NCBI RefSeq assembly: GCF_016859285.1
Contig: NC_053422.1
Coordinates: 14,620,501-14,684,500, forward strand
Source of the DNA: Xiphias gladius
Lineage: Eukaryota > Chordata > Actinopteri > Istiophoriformes > Xiphiidae
Length of the DNA: 64,000 nucleotides
Reading direction: 5' to 3'
Shown here: in pieces, positions 1-11,863 of the stretch
Layout of the letters: every line of letters begins with the position of its first letter
How positions within the stretch are numbered: position 1 is the first letter of the stretch
Translations under genes and position numbers: made by a program
Notes under the pieces: generated by a model
The model's input: only the letters and a program-made list of their open reading frames with translations
Told to the model about the DNA's origin: nothing
Database searches by the model: none

Positions 1-1435
1 CATATTTGTTTGCTGTCAAGTGAAATAATGCAGACATGATGAGTCTACAGGTTAAAATGAAAACTCGCTATTATTACTGTCTCCCCGGCACGTGGCTGGC
101 CATCACTGATCCAGCGTTTCTTCTCAGGGCGATATTTCACGTCATATTGTACAAACTGTGACTGAGCAGCCAAGTGGAAACAAAAGAGTTTACTTCAGCC
201 TGCTGTAGTTTTCTAATTCAGAGTTAGAAATAACAGTAAGTCTCAACAGCTACAATATCTCCCACTTGGCAAAACCATTTGCAAACCGAGAACAAACCGC
301 AGCAGTAAATAAAATCCAATACTGCCTCCACTACTGAAAAAGGAGCTACACACAGTTTGTTGCCTAGTTTCACTTAAGCTTATTTTATTATTTTAACCTA
401 GGTGAAACAAAAATTAGCTTATCTTGTTGGCATTACACAACAACAACATATCCTATTACTCTTCTGCTCACTGTCAAAGCCTCATGGGGGCTACTCTGAC
501 TTATTCTATTCTATAAGGCTAAAATATCCTCCAGCTGTTACGTAGTCTGACTCTCTTGGAAACCTTGCCAGAAATGTCCAACGACGGCCTGCATATCTAC
601 CTCAGAAAAAAAAAAAAAAAAGAAAAAAATTACACTTCTCCGATTTTGAATTCCCTAATTTCATCATCTCAGTCTAGTGAGTATTGAGATGATGCACTCC
701 GGTCAGGCTAACATTGGGTGTTGAGGGTGCTTCACATCGAATAATGTGTGCCTCTGATTAGGTATGGTGACTAGACACCTGGGGTCACATGTAGAAGGGG
801 ATCTCTGCATGAATATAAACCTTGAATCTGATGCGACCTTGAAAAGTGCCTCAGTAGCCCTACAGTCTGACGACTTACGAGTTTTAGTTTGGTTACGCTT
901 TGCTCTGCTGAGTCAGAGTGAACAGGTTACAGTGGCTCTGATGAAAAAGAAATTGCACAGTGAAATAGTGGGCACCTTACAAATGGATGAAGACTAAAGC
1001 CCCATTGAAACCATAGAAATGAAAGTTAGATGTAGTTTAGCAGCTGTTTCGTTGAGCACTTTCTAACTTTAACTTTAGCTTTTAAACGTTATCAACCCTT
1101 TTCTGAAGAAATGACACAAACCCTGACTTTATTCACAAATACTCTGTGTTCTTCTGACCTCTGACTTCTACAACCGCCGTCTTAGTCAGCTTCCAGATCA
1201 CTGCTGACCTACTCTTGATTATCAGTATAGTTTAACAGGATCATAACGAGTAAAGCCACAGTAACAGAGGCAAACACATGCACACACACATGCCTAGAGC
1301 AGTAGTTGGTGAAGCAAGGTTAAAATCTCGTGCTGTGAGGTCTTCCCAATCAGGTGCTGCAAGCAATGTAGCCTGCTGCATGTCTTCAGATGTGATGAGT
1401 GTGTAATGAGAGTAATATGTGCGTGTGTATGTATA

Positions 1436-1538
<103 letters not shown>

Positions 1539-2363
1539 GAGGGGGGAAGTAGGCTTTGCATGTCTTTGACCTCACAAACAAATCAGATGTAGTATTATAT
1601 TTAGTGACAATCCAACGCACACAACGCACGCACTAAACCACGCTGTACCTATACCTACTTCCCACACACGCATGTCATTGTATACAGTATATTGCATATG
1701 TTGCATGTTCACGATGCATGCAATCTGCACTGCATATGACAATAATGGGTCGTATTTGTACATACACACATACACACACACACAGAACTGCCGCAGGGCT
1801 GATTTCACCCATGAAATCAACACAGAACAGTGTCTGACTGGGTCACAGAGCTTCAGTGATAGTGGGTGGTTTGAAACAAGGACACTGCCAGAGTTTCCTA
1901 CATTTACACTTGTGGGAAAAAATCATACATCCATAATTTTGACTTCTTTATTCAAAATTAAAAGTCGTCTCGTGAACAACAACTTTAAATTAGAACTGCC
2001 TATGGTGCAGTCAACTGGACAATTTACATAGCACTTAAAAAAAACTTTGGTTTCCAACTGTTTTTATGTCTCCACAACCCTGTTTGCTGCCCATGTTGAA
2101 TTCTTAAGGATAACTGAATATCTGCCGTCCTTCTGCCAAAACAAATATTCAGAAATGTAATATTAAATATCAAAATGGATTTATCTTTATTGTCTTTTCT
2201 TTTTCATTTAAAAGTCTTTTCTCACCTTTTTTGTCACCTGTTGCTCCCATTTTTTTGTAATGTGTTCCTTTTCTCTGTTTTTATGTCTTGTGACATCCTT
2301 TTTTGTGCTTCATGAATAAATTTTCCTTGGCATGACTGTTGGCTATGGCTTTCCTGCTTACAG

Positions 2364-2402
2364 GACAGTCTAAACCGGAGGATGACAAAAAAGATAAGAA
2401 AG
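2364..2402 (+). other. candidate 39-nt microexon, unassigned
   Basis: A pyrimidine-rich stretch ending in CTTACAG precedes 39 bases (13 codons), followed by a GTGGAT donor. One frame gives a strongly charged peptide (QSKPEDDKKDKK). A second frame is also open. No neighbouring plus-strand exon was found and I do not recognise the peptide, so this could be chance. Confidence 0.2.
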
Positions 2403-4589
2403 GTGGATTACATAAGAGGTCGAGGCTAGAGTTTTTTGTTTTGCCCTTTACATTGAACTGAGCTTGGCACCGTAGTAATAACAGCTGTCATGGCAACAGC
2501 CCATTCATAGTTTTTCTACAATTTTTTTCCTCAGTTGTCAGTCTTCCATTGGTATTCTCCCCCTGTCCAGCAGTAGTCTCCAGTTTGTCACACCAGTTTT
2601 CATCACCCGACTATCAAACCTACTTTTCCCTGCCTGTCAGTTACCAAACCTGGCTTTGATCATAGAGCTCCTAAACTTTGCTGTTACTCTACTGCTGTAT
2701 CTGCAAGTCATGCATTTGTGTCCACACCTCCCTTAGCTGATTTGTTACAAATATCAATAACGAGTCAAGTGAAGTCAGTTTTGTCTATATAGCCCAATAA
2801 CAGAGGTCGCAAATGTGCCTGATTCTGTACATCATACAACACTCTCTATCCTTAACACACGGTTTGAATAAGAAAGCCTCCCACAGCCATCAGACTGCAT
2901 CTTGAGAGCTCACTTTTAGCTATAAGATCTACATCCGGAAACAACCATTCAAGATTCAGAGGACCAATTAGTCAGCAAGTGATCCAGTCAGGTGTAGGAA
3001 GAGTTCATATGTATGTCCTCTATTATGTAGGCCATCGTGAGGTGACAGCTGTTCTAAGTTGAGTCATCCCTGGCATTGCGAGTCTACGGCCAGCACAGGA
3101 AAAACTGTGGTCAGCCTGTGCCAGGACAAGGCAAATTCACCTTGAACCAACAAAACAAAAAACAAAAAAAATGATGAGATGAGATTTTGGAGGTGATCTA
3201 ATTCTGAGACCTCTACCTGTAGACAATTAAACTTCAGTTGAAAAAAAAAAAGATGTCACTGATGCCTTGGGATTTAACAGCTTGTTGGAGAGTTGTATAG
3301 CTTCGGTAGTGGTTCAATTTCAGCTACAAAGAGCACACCATTTTAAAGATACTGCAATATAGTCAACCACTCATATGGAAACAGCTGTGCAGACACTTGT
3401 GAACTGACATCAGCAATGTACTTGTGTCCAGACATCTCAAAAATCTGGCACTTTACTATGAATATTGTTTATTTTGGTACTTTACTTGCACTGGTTCTCA
3501 GCCATGCGTCCATCTGTCATATTAATGAATATTCAAGATAAAGATGTTTTCTGAGACATGTCAGGATCAAACTGAAAAGAAGAGGCACTAAGCTTTAAGT
3601 GCAGGAAGGAGAGGTATATTCTACACTTGGTCGTTCTACATTAACCTCCACTAGACCTCCATCTGAGGAGGAGACAAGAAGTGTCCAACGTCTGAGCAAC
3701 TATGACATGACACTAAACCCTCAGGGTAAATGTCTTCAGAGAGCTTTGAAACGCAGCGCTCTCTCTGTCAGGATTAGACAGAGAGAGGAGACAGAGACAC
3801 ATGAGAGGAGGAGAGGACAATAGACACATACACACACACACACACACACACCACAACAAATAACAGCAACATCACAGTGTGAGACAAAACAATTTCCAGA
3901 TTAGAATAATCATCTGATAAAATGAAATAGGATCATGCCGTATTATGGCAATTATTCATGGGAAATCGCAGTGATCCATGAGTTTGCTTGATGGGGATCA
4001 CAGCGTGGCAATAACTCATTGTTTGTGTGCGATAAGGGTGTAAACTGCTGCATAATGGCAGGCAGGTTTCTACTGCTACTTAAAAGAACTGCTGCGGTTT
4101 TGAGATATTTGGTGGCCTGGGAGTTGAAACGACACTTCCTATAAATTATAAATTGTTGTCTTTTCAGCGTTATTTGGCATTGAGCTTTGGTTAACTGGAT
4201 TAAAGGCTTGTTAAAGAGCAGCAGATATTAAACCACGGAGCAGTGACAAACAGATGAGGGGCCATAAAATTTATAGTATTTGAGGATCCTGATTCGTAAG
4301 TTATTGAACTATAATTAGTATCTGTGCTGCTAAAATAAAACAAAAACTATCAATGAAAAAATGTACTCCCATTAAGCTTCAATTAAAGGGCCACTCAACA
4401 GATTTTACACATAAAGGTCAGTTTACTCATCATGAGGACTACTAAACAGCCATTGACAACATTTGTATAATGTCCTCTGCTTGTTTGATTTTGACCATTC
4501 TATTTTTTTTTTTTTATATGTCTCTTGTGAGAAATACTAAATAACTGGAATATCTCTTTAAAATTTGCATTCGGTGTGCTACTGTTCAT

Positions 4590-4680
4590 TTGTTTGTTAG
4601 TGGGTTCGAACCGGAGCACCCAAAGGAAACACACGCAAACTCAACAATGAAAGGCCGCCAGATTGCAGGTTTGAACCCAT
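4590..4680 (-). repeat. tRNA-like SINE / LINE-tail fragment
   Basis: On the minus strand this resembles the common fish element that contains a tRNA-like B box (GGTTCRAAYCC type) followed by a 'GTTTCCTTTGGGTGCTCCGG' segment. Related copies in this window are at about 55255-55510 and 63263-63442. Confidence 0.5.
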
Positions 4681-4734
4681 AAATGAACCACTACACTGCA
4701 CTAGTTTTAACCTCCCCATTGCTTCTAAACATTT

Positions 4735-5040
4735 TGGTAGCACTTTAAACTGTATGCGGCAATAATACAGTTATCAATATTAATAAAAGTGTTCTTAGTG
4801 TGTTCTTATCCATCAAGTCTGCAATTGTGAACGTTCATAAGTTGTTAATGAATGGATTTTTGGATGCCCTGCCAGAAGGTAAGTGGTCATTGGGATAAAA
4901 TAAAGAGCTACTGTAGCTAAAAAGGAAGAGCAAGTGTTAGGCTGAAGGAGCCTTTTCCTCAAAGATTGCTCTCATGAATGGCTTATAACCGATCTATAAA
5001 GTACTTGTCAATATGTATTAACCCTTATTAGCAAAGGGTA
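4735..5040. repeat. probable dispersed repeat
   Basis: Begins with TTTTGGTAGCACTTTAAA, a start I associate with widespread short repeats of fish genomes, and runs through AT-rich sequence to about 5040. The family assignment is from memory only. Confidence 0.3.
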
Positions 5041-5379
5041 AAGGCATTGGCTTATTGTTTCTTTTCAGTAGAGAAACTCTGATTTCTGACTTACAGAAAA
5101 AAGAGATATCGTACTGCCTTAAAAATGTAAAGGGCAGGCATAAAAATAAATACAGCACAAAAAATTAATAAACTCCGAGAGACAAATGACTTCATGTGAC
5201 CTCTGGAAAGGACCGAGGATGGGGAAGAAGCCCAGTATAGACTCTATAGAGTGGAGGTTTTGGGTTTGACAGAAAATCCTGAACCAGTAGATGAGGCTAA
5301 AATGAGATGTGTATGAGGCTGATGTAAGTAGCATTAGGGAGTCTACCATCAGGTCTCATCACACATGTATGCACACACA

Positions 5380-5426
<47 letters not shown>
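5380..5426. repeat. (CA)n microsatellite
   Basis: About 47 bases of CA repeat. Confidence 0.97.
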
Positions 5427-5429
<3 letters not shown>

Positions 5430-6003
5430 TGTCCGCCCCGCTGCACTCTCCACACCTCAATAATTCATCGCCGCTAAAATAAAAATGCCATCATCTCACA
5501 AGCACTGAGACTCGAACACAATCAAATATTATTCCCCAAGTCTTTCCCAATCAGATAAGATCAACATAAAGCCTCCATCACAACATACGGAAAGTATATA
5601 ACCACACAAAGAAACCTTTCAGACACACTGCCGAGTTTGGGTGATGCAGATGGATAGACAGGCTGTGTCATCAGTCCAGAGTCCAGAGAGAAAAAAAAAA
5701 AAACAAAATTCTGCATCCTGTGGGTTCTTTTCTAGGGTAGTGAATTATTCAATGTGTTACCATCTGGGGTGGCCTTTCTGAGGCCAAAACAATTTAGGCT
5801 TCAGCTGTCTTTGGATTAGCTCAGCACACTGCCTGTATCAGTCATTTTATAAAAGACAACCATGTGCCATTCATCTGCATCAGCAGCCACATGGTCAGGC
5901 TGCAACAAGACACTTCACATCGCTCACAGTGTATCTACTGCCTGAGATATTTTTGTGTTTTTAGTGTTTCATGGGATTTCTGTTGGTTGTTTACCCTCAG
6001 ACC

Positions 6004-6044
6004 TTTCATCCTCACAGACAGTTCTTCTGTCTGTGAGGATGAAA
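6004..6044. repeat. perfect 18-bp inverted repeat (hairpin)
   Basis: The left arm (6004-6021) and right arm (6027-6044) are exact reverse complements separated by the 5-base loop TTCTT. It would form an 18-bp stem in single-stranded DNA or RNA. No known RNA family was recognised. The stem is shorter than a typical pre-miRNA. Confidence 0.9.
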
Positions 6045-8441
6045 TCAACTATTCTATTACTACAATGATTTTTTTTTTTTTTTTTTACCTGTCATAACTT
6101 CTCCCTTGTGATTTTGTGTCCTGCTTTGCTCTTTTCTTCTCAGCAGCGACAGGAACAAGTGCCGGTTGAGCACAGAAGAGAGACAATGGCAGCAGGAAAA
6201 ATGACTTTCTTCCTGCTCTCAGCTCCCCCAGTGTCACACTGATATGTTACTGCTGCTTGAATTTGCTCTAGGTTCTACTAAACACATCTGCTGCAGCTCT
6301 CTCTGGCTTGAAAACCACATTGATCTCTCTCTTCATCTGCCTCTCTCTCTCTGTCAAAGAGCAGCAACATCCAAACAAGTGTGCCAACGCAGTGACTAAT
6401 AGTTTACTATGAATTGTTGACTCACTGACGTAGGGCCCTCTTGACCAAACACACATATGCAGTTATGAGAAAGCAGTTTTGAAACTCGAGAGAAACAACA
6501 ACCTTTGAAAAACCCCAGGACGAAACTTAGAGCTGCATATTTCTGCCTGCCCTCATTTCACCCAGAGGCCATAGAAAAGCAAAGTCAGGGTTGTGTGAGG
6601 GCTTCATGCAACATGCTAAACACAGATAGCATGTGATCCCCCCCTCTTGCACCCCTAGGCACTGTGCAAGCGTTTAATGAGCAAAACATTTAATCGGGGA
6701 TAGCTGTAGCACATATTAGCACTTAAACTACATCATGCAGCTGATACACAGAGAGACAGAGGGGGTAGGAGACAGAGGAGTGCGTGATGAGGAACTGAAA
6801 ATAGCATAAGAGTAGGAGTCTGGAAAAATATAAGATGAAATAGAGTAAACCAGAAAATGGGGCGTGCAGGAAGAGACAGAGAGAGGCACAGAGACTAAAA
6901 AGGGTCAAGAAGAAGACAGGAGGCACAATGAGGCAAAAAAAAAAAAAAACATAATAATACAAATAATACTGCCGGACTGCCAGCCAGGGTGAGGACAGAG
7001 CCACAATCATGCAATGCCTCAACTGCGGACAAAGTACAGGTTATAGCGAGAGAGTCACAGAAAAGAGACCAAGTTGGATCTGTTAGCCAACAAAAAAGGG
7101 AACAAAGAAGTCAAGGAAAGGCAAAGTGAAGAAGGAAGGAGGGGATTGGAACAATCAGAAGGAGACTCACTAAACTTAAAAAATGCAAAAACTGCAAAAG
7201 GTCCGTAACTGATCATTTGATCTTGAGAGAAGTGCTCATTTGATCGAGTCTGACACAAAATTGAAAAAGTTCACATAAGTTTTCGAGTTTACGGTATTGT
7301 AGATGTGAGACTTAGAAGCAAATGTAAGGCAGTACAAACCTGAGGAAGAGAATGAAAAGAAGACAGTTGAAAGGTCATCAGGGCAGGCAAATGTACGAGT
7401 AAACAGGTATAAGAGGGACAAGTAAGAACTGACCTTCAGCCACATAATGTTTCCCACGAATGAACTTCATGTTTGTACTGATTTAGTGACACATAAATGA
7501 ATATACCTAACAAATTATATATAGATATGGGTTTTTGTTTTTTTTTGGTACAGTACTTATCCACTCTGTTTTCAGATAGTTAAATGAGGATTTTCCACCT
7601 TTTCAAAAAAAAAAAACTTTTGTTATTACTGTTGTTATTAGAAACGCCTTCCATATTAATTAATATTTCTTTTAACTGCACCGAGCAGGCCTTTATTCCA
7701 AGGAATACATGTCCAAATCAGGGCACTGGGGATGACACACTAAAGGGAATGTGAGGAACCAGACACAGTGGGTACTGGGGTCTGCCCTGTTGACTGCCGT
7801 AGCCCCCATTCCAGCACCGCGGACAGCTCCTCGCAAACTGCCTCACTCGAGTCCCAGCTTACATTACAAGCCAGGACTGCTGGGAAATGTGTGCAACGGC
7901 AATGCACCAGTGTCTAATAGCACACCCGCGCATGTGGAAAGCAACTCCGTTGTGACTGCGTGGGCTCGCTGTGTAAAGAGGAGCGAGTTAGTTAACTGAG
8001 GCGTGCCGAATCACGTGCCAAAGTGTTTGACGCAGGGAAACGCGACTACTTTTTTCCCCACTGGCCCTGCTTTCCAGTATCCCCAGTTATCTGTAAAGTA
8101 AAAAAAAAAAAAAAAAGATCGAACCAACATTGAAGTACTCAGCAGACAGACAGTGGTTACAGAGAATATTTTGCATTTTAGCTTCCAAGGGCGCAGTTGT
8201 GTGATGTTTTTAGCTACAAAGCACATGAGATATTAAATAGAATTTCCAACACTGATTTCTAATATAGACTCCCCAGACCTATTACATGAAATGGCATGGA
8301 CAGAGCCCAGAGAGAGTGTGCTATTTTACGATGCACAGCCCCAGACCGTCCGATTTAAGCCCCATACACAAAGTAAAAGCCTCCCTGTCCCTTCCCGTCC
8401 CGTTCCGTTCCGTTCTGGGAGGATTTGAAAGGATTACTTAC

Positions 8442-8493
8442 TTGCCACACTGAGGACCAGGAGAGCCAGCGTTGCTTTCACCGGGACCGCCAT
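8442..8493 (-). CDS. first coding exon with signal peptide, gene unidentified
   Basis: On the minus strand ATG at 8493 opens a 52-base coding segment reading MAVPVKATLALLVLSVA, followed by the strong donor GTAAGTAAT. The peptide has a short basic start, a hydrophobic Leu/Val/Ala core and a small-residue end, typical of a secretory signal peptide. The exon ends in phase 1. The GC-rich surroundings (about 8400-9060) fit a promoter and 5' UTR. The remaining exons should lie at lower coordinates. None is convincing inside the window, so they are probably beyond the left edge. I do not recognise the protein; a secreted or membrane protein is the most that can be said. The 17-codon length leaves a chance of coincidence. 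Confidence 0.5.
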
Positions 8494-9400
8494 CGCTTCC
8501 TCCCCCTCCAGTGGGACAGACACACGAAAACTTGCAGATGGAGGTTTGTTTCTCGCGCGTCTTTTCCCTCTTCTCTGCCCTCGATGTGAAGTAAAGAAAA
8601 GAGTCAAACAGAAAAGAAGGAGAGAAAAAAAAAAAGAAAAGTGGGGTTATAGCGGTTTCATTGCGAGGAATTCCGCAGATGGCGACCGGTCACGGAGGCT
8701 TGGAGGCATGGAGAGAGGCGCACTGACTGCTGTCTCAGCCCAGAGACGAGGGGGCTGGGTGCTTTCTGCCAGAGCGCACCGACCCCACCGCTGGTCCTGG
8801 AGCTGTGCGCGCAGCAGAACCCGGCTTCAGAAAAACAGAGTCCTCCCTTAATTCTTCGTGAGCGACGAGCGACAAACAGCGTTTTTCCTGGGGAATATGG
8901 GTCAGCAGCTAGTGGGGATACGCCAGTCCCGTTATCAGTGAAGCGGCCATTCTTCAGATGAAAGATTTAAGCGCCCCGGTCCTCACATCGCCCTGCCCGC
9001 CCAGAGCGCTCCCTCGCCGGGCGTCGGTTTCACTCTCTGCCTGTCTTGATCGACACAGTTTGACATGTGTGACAACAAACAGGAAGCGATAAGAGTCAGA
9101 AATCCCCGTAGGAAGACACTTAATAGCTGGAAGCCACTGAAACCAACCTTATCCTCTCCAATCAAACGAGAATCCCTTAATTGACTTTTTACTTTCAGTT
9201 AATCAAAAGACACTTTGAAGAAGCTCAGAAGAGAGTACAGGGTGCCGATGCCTTTCCGGTTGGACTCTGGCCAAAACTACAAAAAGAAAAACTTAATCTG
9301 TTAATTTAGGAGAAAATAAAAAACATGAAATCCAGAGAGTGAAGTCAGCAGAGGCCTTGTTATCTGCATTAACCACACTGTGCTTCAGCTGTTTGCTCCC
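8494..9400 (-). promoter_or_regulatory. putative 5' UTR/promoter region, GC-rich
   Basis: The sequence upstream of the signal-peptide ATG is richer in GC and CpG than the flanks, with a purine-rich block at about 8594-8640. This fits a CpG-type promoter for the minus-strand gene. No TATA box is assigned. From about 9180 the sequence returns to ordinary composition. Confidence 0.35.
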
Positions 9401-9978
9401 TCACTGAGGCCGGTTAGGGTGAGGATGTGGGGGTGGGTGTGAGGTGGCGTGGGGGTCACGTCGTTTGGTGCAGGACGCGTGAAGACCTTTAGGTCCTGGC
9501 GGCCCACTCTTCGAAATAAAATCAGTCCGGCGTATGTGATGTTTCACTGGCCACTGCGGGTCAGCTACAGGACAACACAAACAAGAGCTGGGGAGGAAAC
9601 AGTGCTTGGCAAAGGTGAGCATCTGATCTGAGCATGGACTGCAGCGGTGACACACAAAGGGGCAAGAAAGCGGACGACTGAAGTCGTTCGTCATCGTGAG
9701 TTCGTCAAAACAATTGTTTACACTCGTCAAAACACGAAGACAGGCACGTAAATAACCAAAACCAGCAACCCCCCCCCCAGTAAATGTAACTGTAATCACA
9801 TCTGCCTTTGCCAATCAACAAATGTCTGAGAGCAGCAGCCCAAATATACTGTGTTTCACCTCTAACTGCAGAATCCGTGGTTTAACATAGATCAACAAGG
9901 GGAACCATGACAGGCAATACTTTTTATTGCCCACTCATGACGTGGTGAGGCAGCCTCACTTTGTGGGTCATGGGTCTG

Positions 9979-9979
<1 letters not shown>

Positions 9980-10059
<80 letters not shown>

Positions 10060-10094
10060 TGTGTTTGTGTTTGTGTGTGTGTGTGTGTGTGTGA
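9980..10094. repeat. (GT)n microsatellite, interrupted
   Basis: About 115 bases of GT repeat with a few GTTT interruptions near 10055-10075. Confidence 0.97.
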
Positions 10095-10894
10095 GTGGAA
10101 AAAGCTTGCAGGCCAACTCAGTCTGCACACGTCAATGCGGTATAACTACCCCAGAGGTCCCTTTGGTGATGTAAGGGGAGGAGAGGGCAGGAGGAAGACA
10201 TGGCTTTAAATTTGCTTGACAAAATGACTCCAGCTAATTATTTCACTGCATGGACGGAGAAGAGGAGGAGGAGGAGGAGGCAAAGAAAAAAAAAATTAGA
10301 GTACAAAGGGGGAAAATATGAGGTTGCCCATCATAGACTGGGAAGAATTAAAGCTGCAGCTGAATTAAAGCCTTTCATGATGACTGTGGTCATTTTTATG
10401 GAGAAGATAATATATTCAATGTTGAGCAAAAGATTTGTGCTTTCGCTTTCCTACAGAGAGTTAGATGAGAAGATCAATAACACCCTCACGTCTGAAGCAA
10501 GAGCCAGCAGCCAGTTAGGTTAGTTTAGCTTAAAATCTGGAAACAGAGGGAAACAGATAGTCTGCCTCTCTGTTAGGGTTACAAAATCCGCCTACCAGCA
10601 ACTTTGAACTCCACTAATTAACACTTTAGATTTTGTAAATTTTATCCAAAAACAAAACACACACACGAAGCGTAAAATGACGCATTGTGGTTTTACCTCG
10701 GAGGTTCATGTGCCAGAGTATCTCTTGCCCAGGAGCAGTGTCTTCTTGTGTTGGTCACCAAATTAAACAACAAAATACAGTATTTCATTGGTCCATGTGC
10801 TGTACAATGACACATAGAAGCATTTTTTTGATGTGATGCCCGCTATCAGCAGGATAACGTCGTCTGTCTGTGTCCTCCAAAACTGTGACAAAGC

Positions 10895-11100
10895 TGGTTT
10901 AGGGTTTAGGTTTGGTTTGGTTTAGGCCCCAAACCAACTTGGCAAGTTTTAGGGAAACATCATGGTTTGGGTTAAAATGACTACTTTGTTAAGGGTAGGG
11001 AAGCTTCATTGTCATGGTTACTATGTTAAATCTTTGGTTATGTTTAGGGAACAATTGTGGAACTGCTATGAAGAAACCACCGTCTACTTGACGAACAGTG
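10895..11100. repeat. GGTTTAGG-like low-complexity or dispersed repeat
   Basis: Repeated GGTTTAGG, GGTTTGG and TTAGGGAA motifs over about 200 bases. It looks like part of a dispersed fish repeat or a degenerate minisatellite rather than a telomeric array, since no regular TTAGGG run is present. Confidence 0.35.
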
Positions 11101-11824
11101 GTCTCCTGTAGTTAAGTTTGAGGTTTAGTTGAAGACCCACCCCCCCCACGCGAACTTTGTCGCTCTATAACAGCGTCACCTGACTTCCTCCTTTGCTCCC
11201 ATCATTTTTACTACAGCCACTATAGGGCTCTGCTGAAATGATTCTGGTGTTCCTCTTGAGAGGACAGTCATTGCCTCTCTTCGATTAATGTATGGACGTA
11301 GAGGTGCCGGTGAGCAGATTTGGGACAGACCGGGGCCAGCTGTTTCCCCATTTCCAGTCTATCCCTTTAGGTCCTAAACAGACATTGTTCCTGAGAGTTG
11401 GAGGAATGAGCGAAGCAACCAACTTCTGAATAAACTCTGGGTAATGTGTGACTCCTCAAACATGTGCAGTCAAGACAAGATGCAGGGACTCAGAGTCTAA
11501 CTCTCACCTGAACTTTGGTCAAACTCCCTCCCTCATACATCCAAGGCATTTTATGCCTCATACATTCATGTACACACACCCCATAAAATTAACACCCCAT
11601 CATGGCTCCAAACGCAACAAAATTGTATTACCCTCACATCGCTCCCCATTACAGCCACACTTGTGCAACATGCAAGCATCCGAATCCCAAAGTCCCCGCC
11701 CGTCTCTCCAAATGAACATTATCTCTGCATCCTAAAAGCAATGGAGAGGAGCAGAGGGAGGCCAAATTTAATCAGAGCTGCTTAGAGCTCACTGTGGGGT
11801 CTGCTGGGGCTCTGGAGAGCCAGA

Positions 11825-11826
<2 letters not shown>

Positions 11827-11862
<36 letters not shown>
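11827..11862. repeat. (CA)n microsatellite
   Basis: About 36 bases of CA repeat. Confidence 0.96.

Positions 11863-11863
<1 letters not shown>

Noticed and set aside
4600-4680. Possible tRNA gene because of B-box-like sequence
   Set aside because: No full cloverleaf. The B box belongs to a SINE-like element on the minus strand.
7751-7999. Plus-strand open frame in a GC-rich patch
   Set aside because: No splice context or recognisable motif, and the strand is opposite to the nearby signal-peptide exon.
9401-9814. Minus-strand open frame of 137 codons
   Set aside because: No domain, no splice context and no family resemblance; composition is typical of random GC-rich sequence upstream of the signal-peptide exon.
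10895-11100. Interstitial telomere repeat
   Set aside because: Motifs are irregular GGTTTAGG/GGTTTGG variants without a TTAGGG array.
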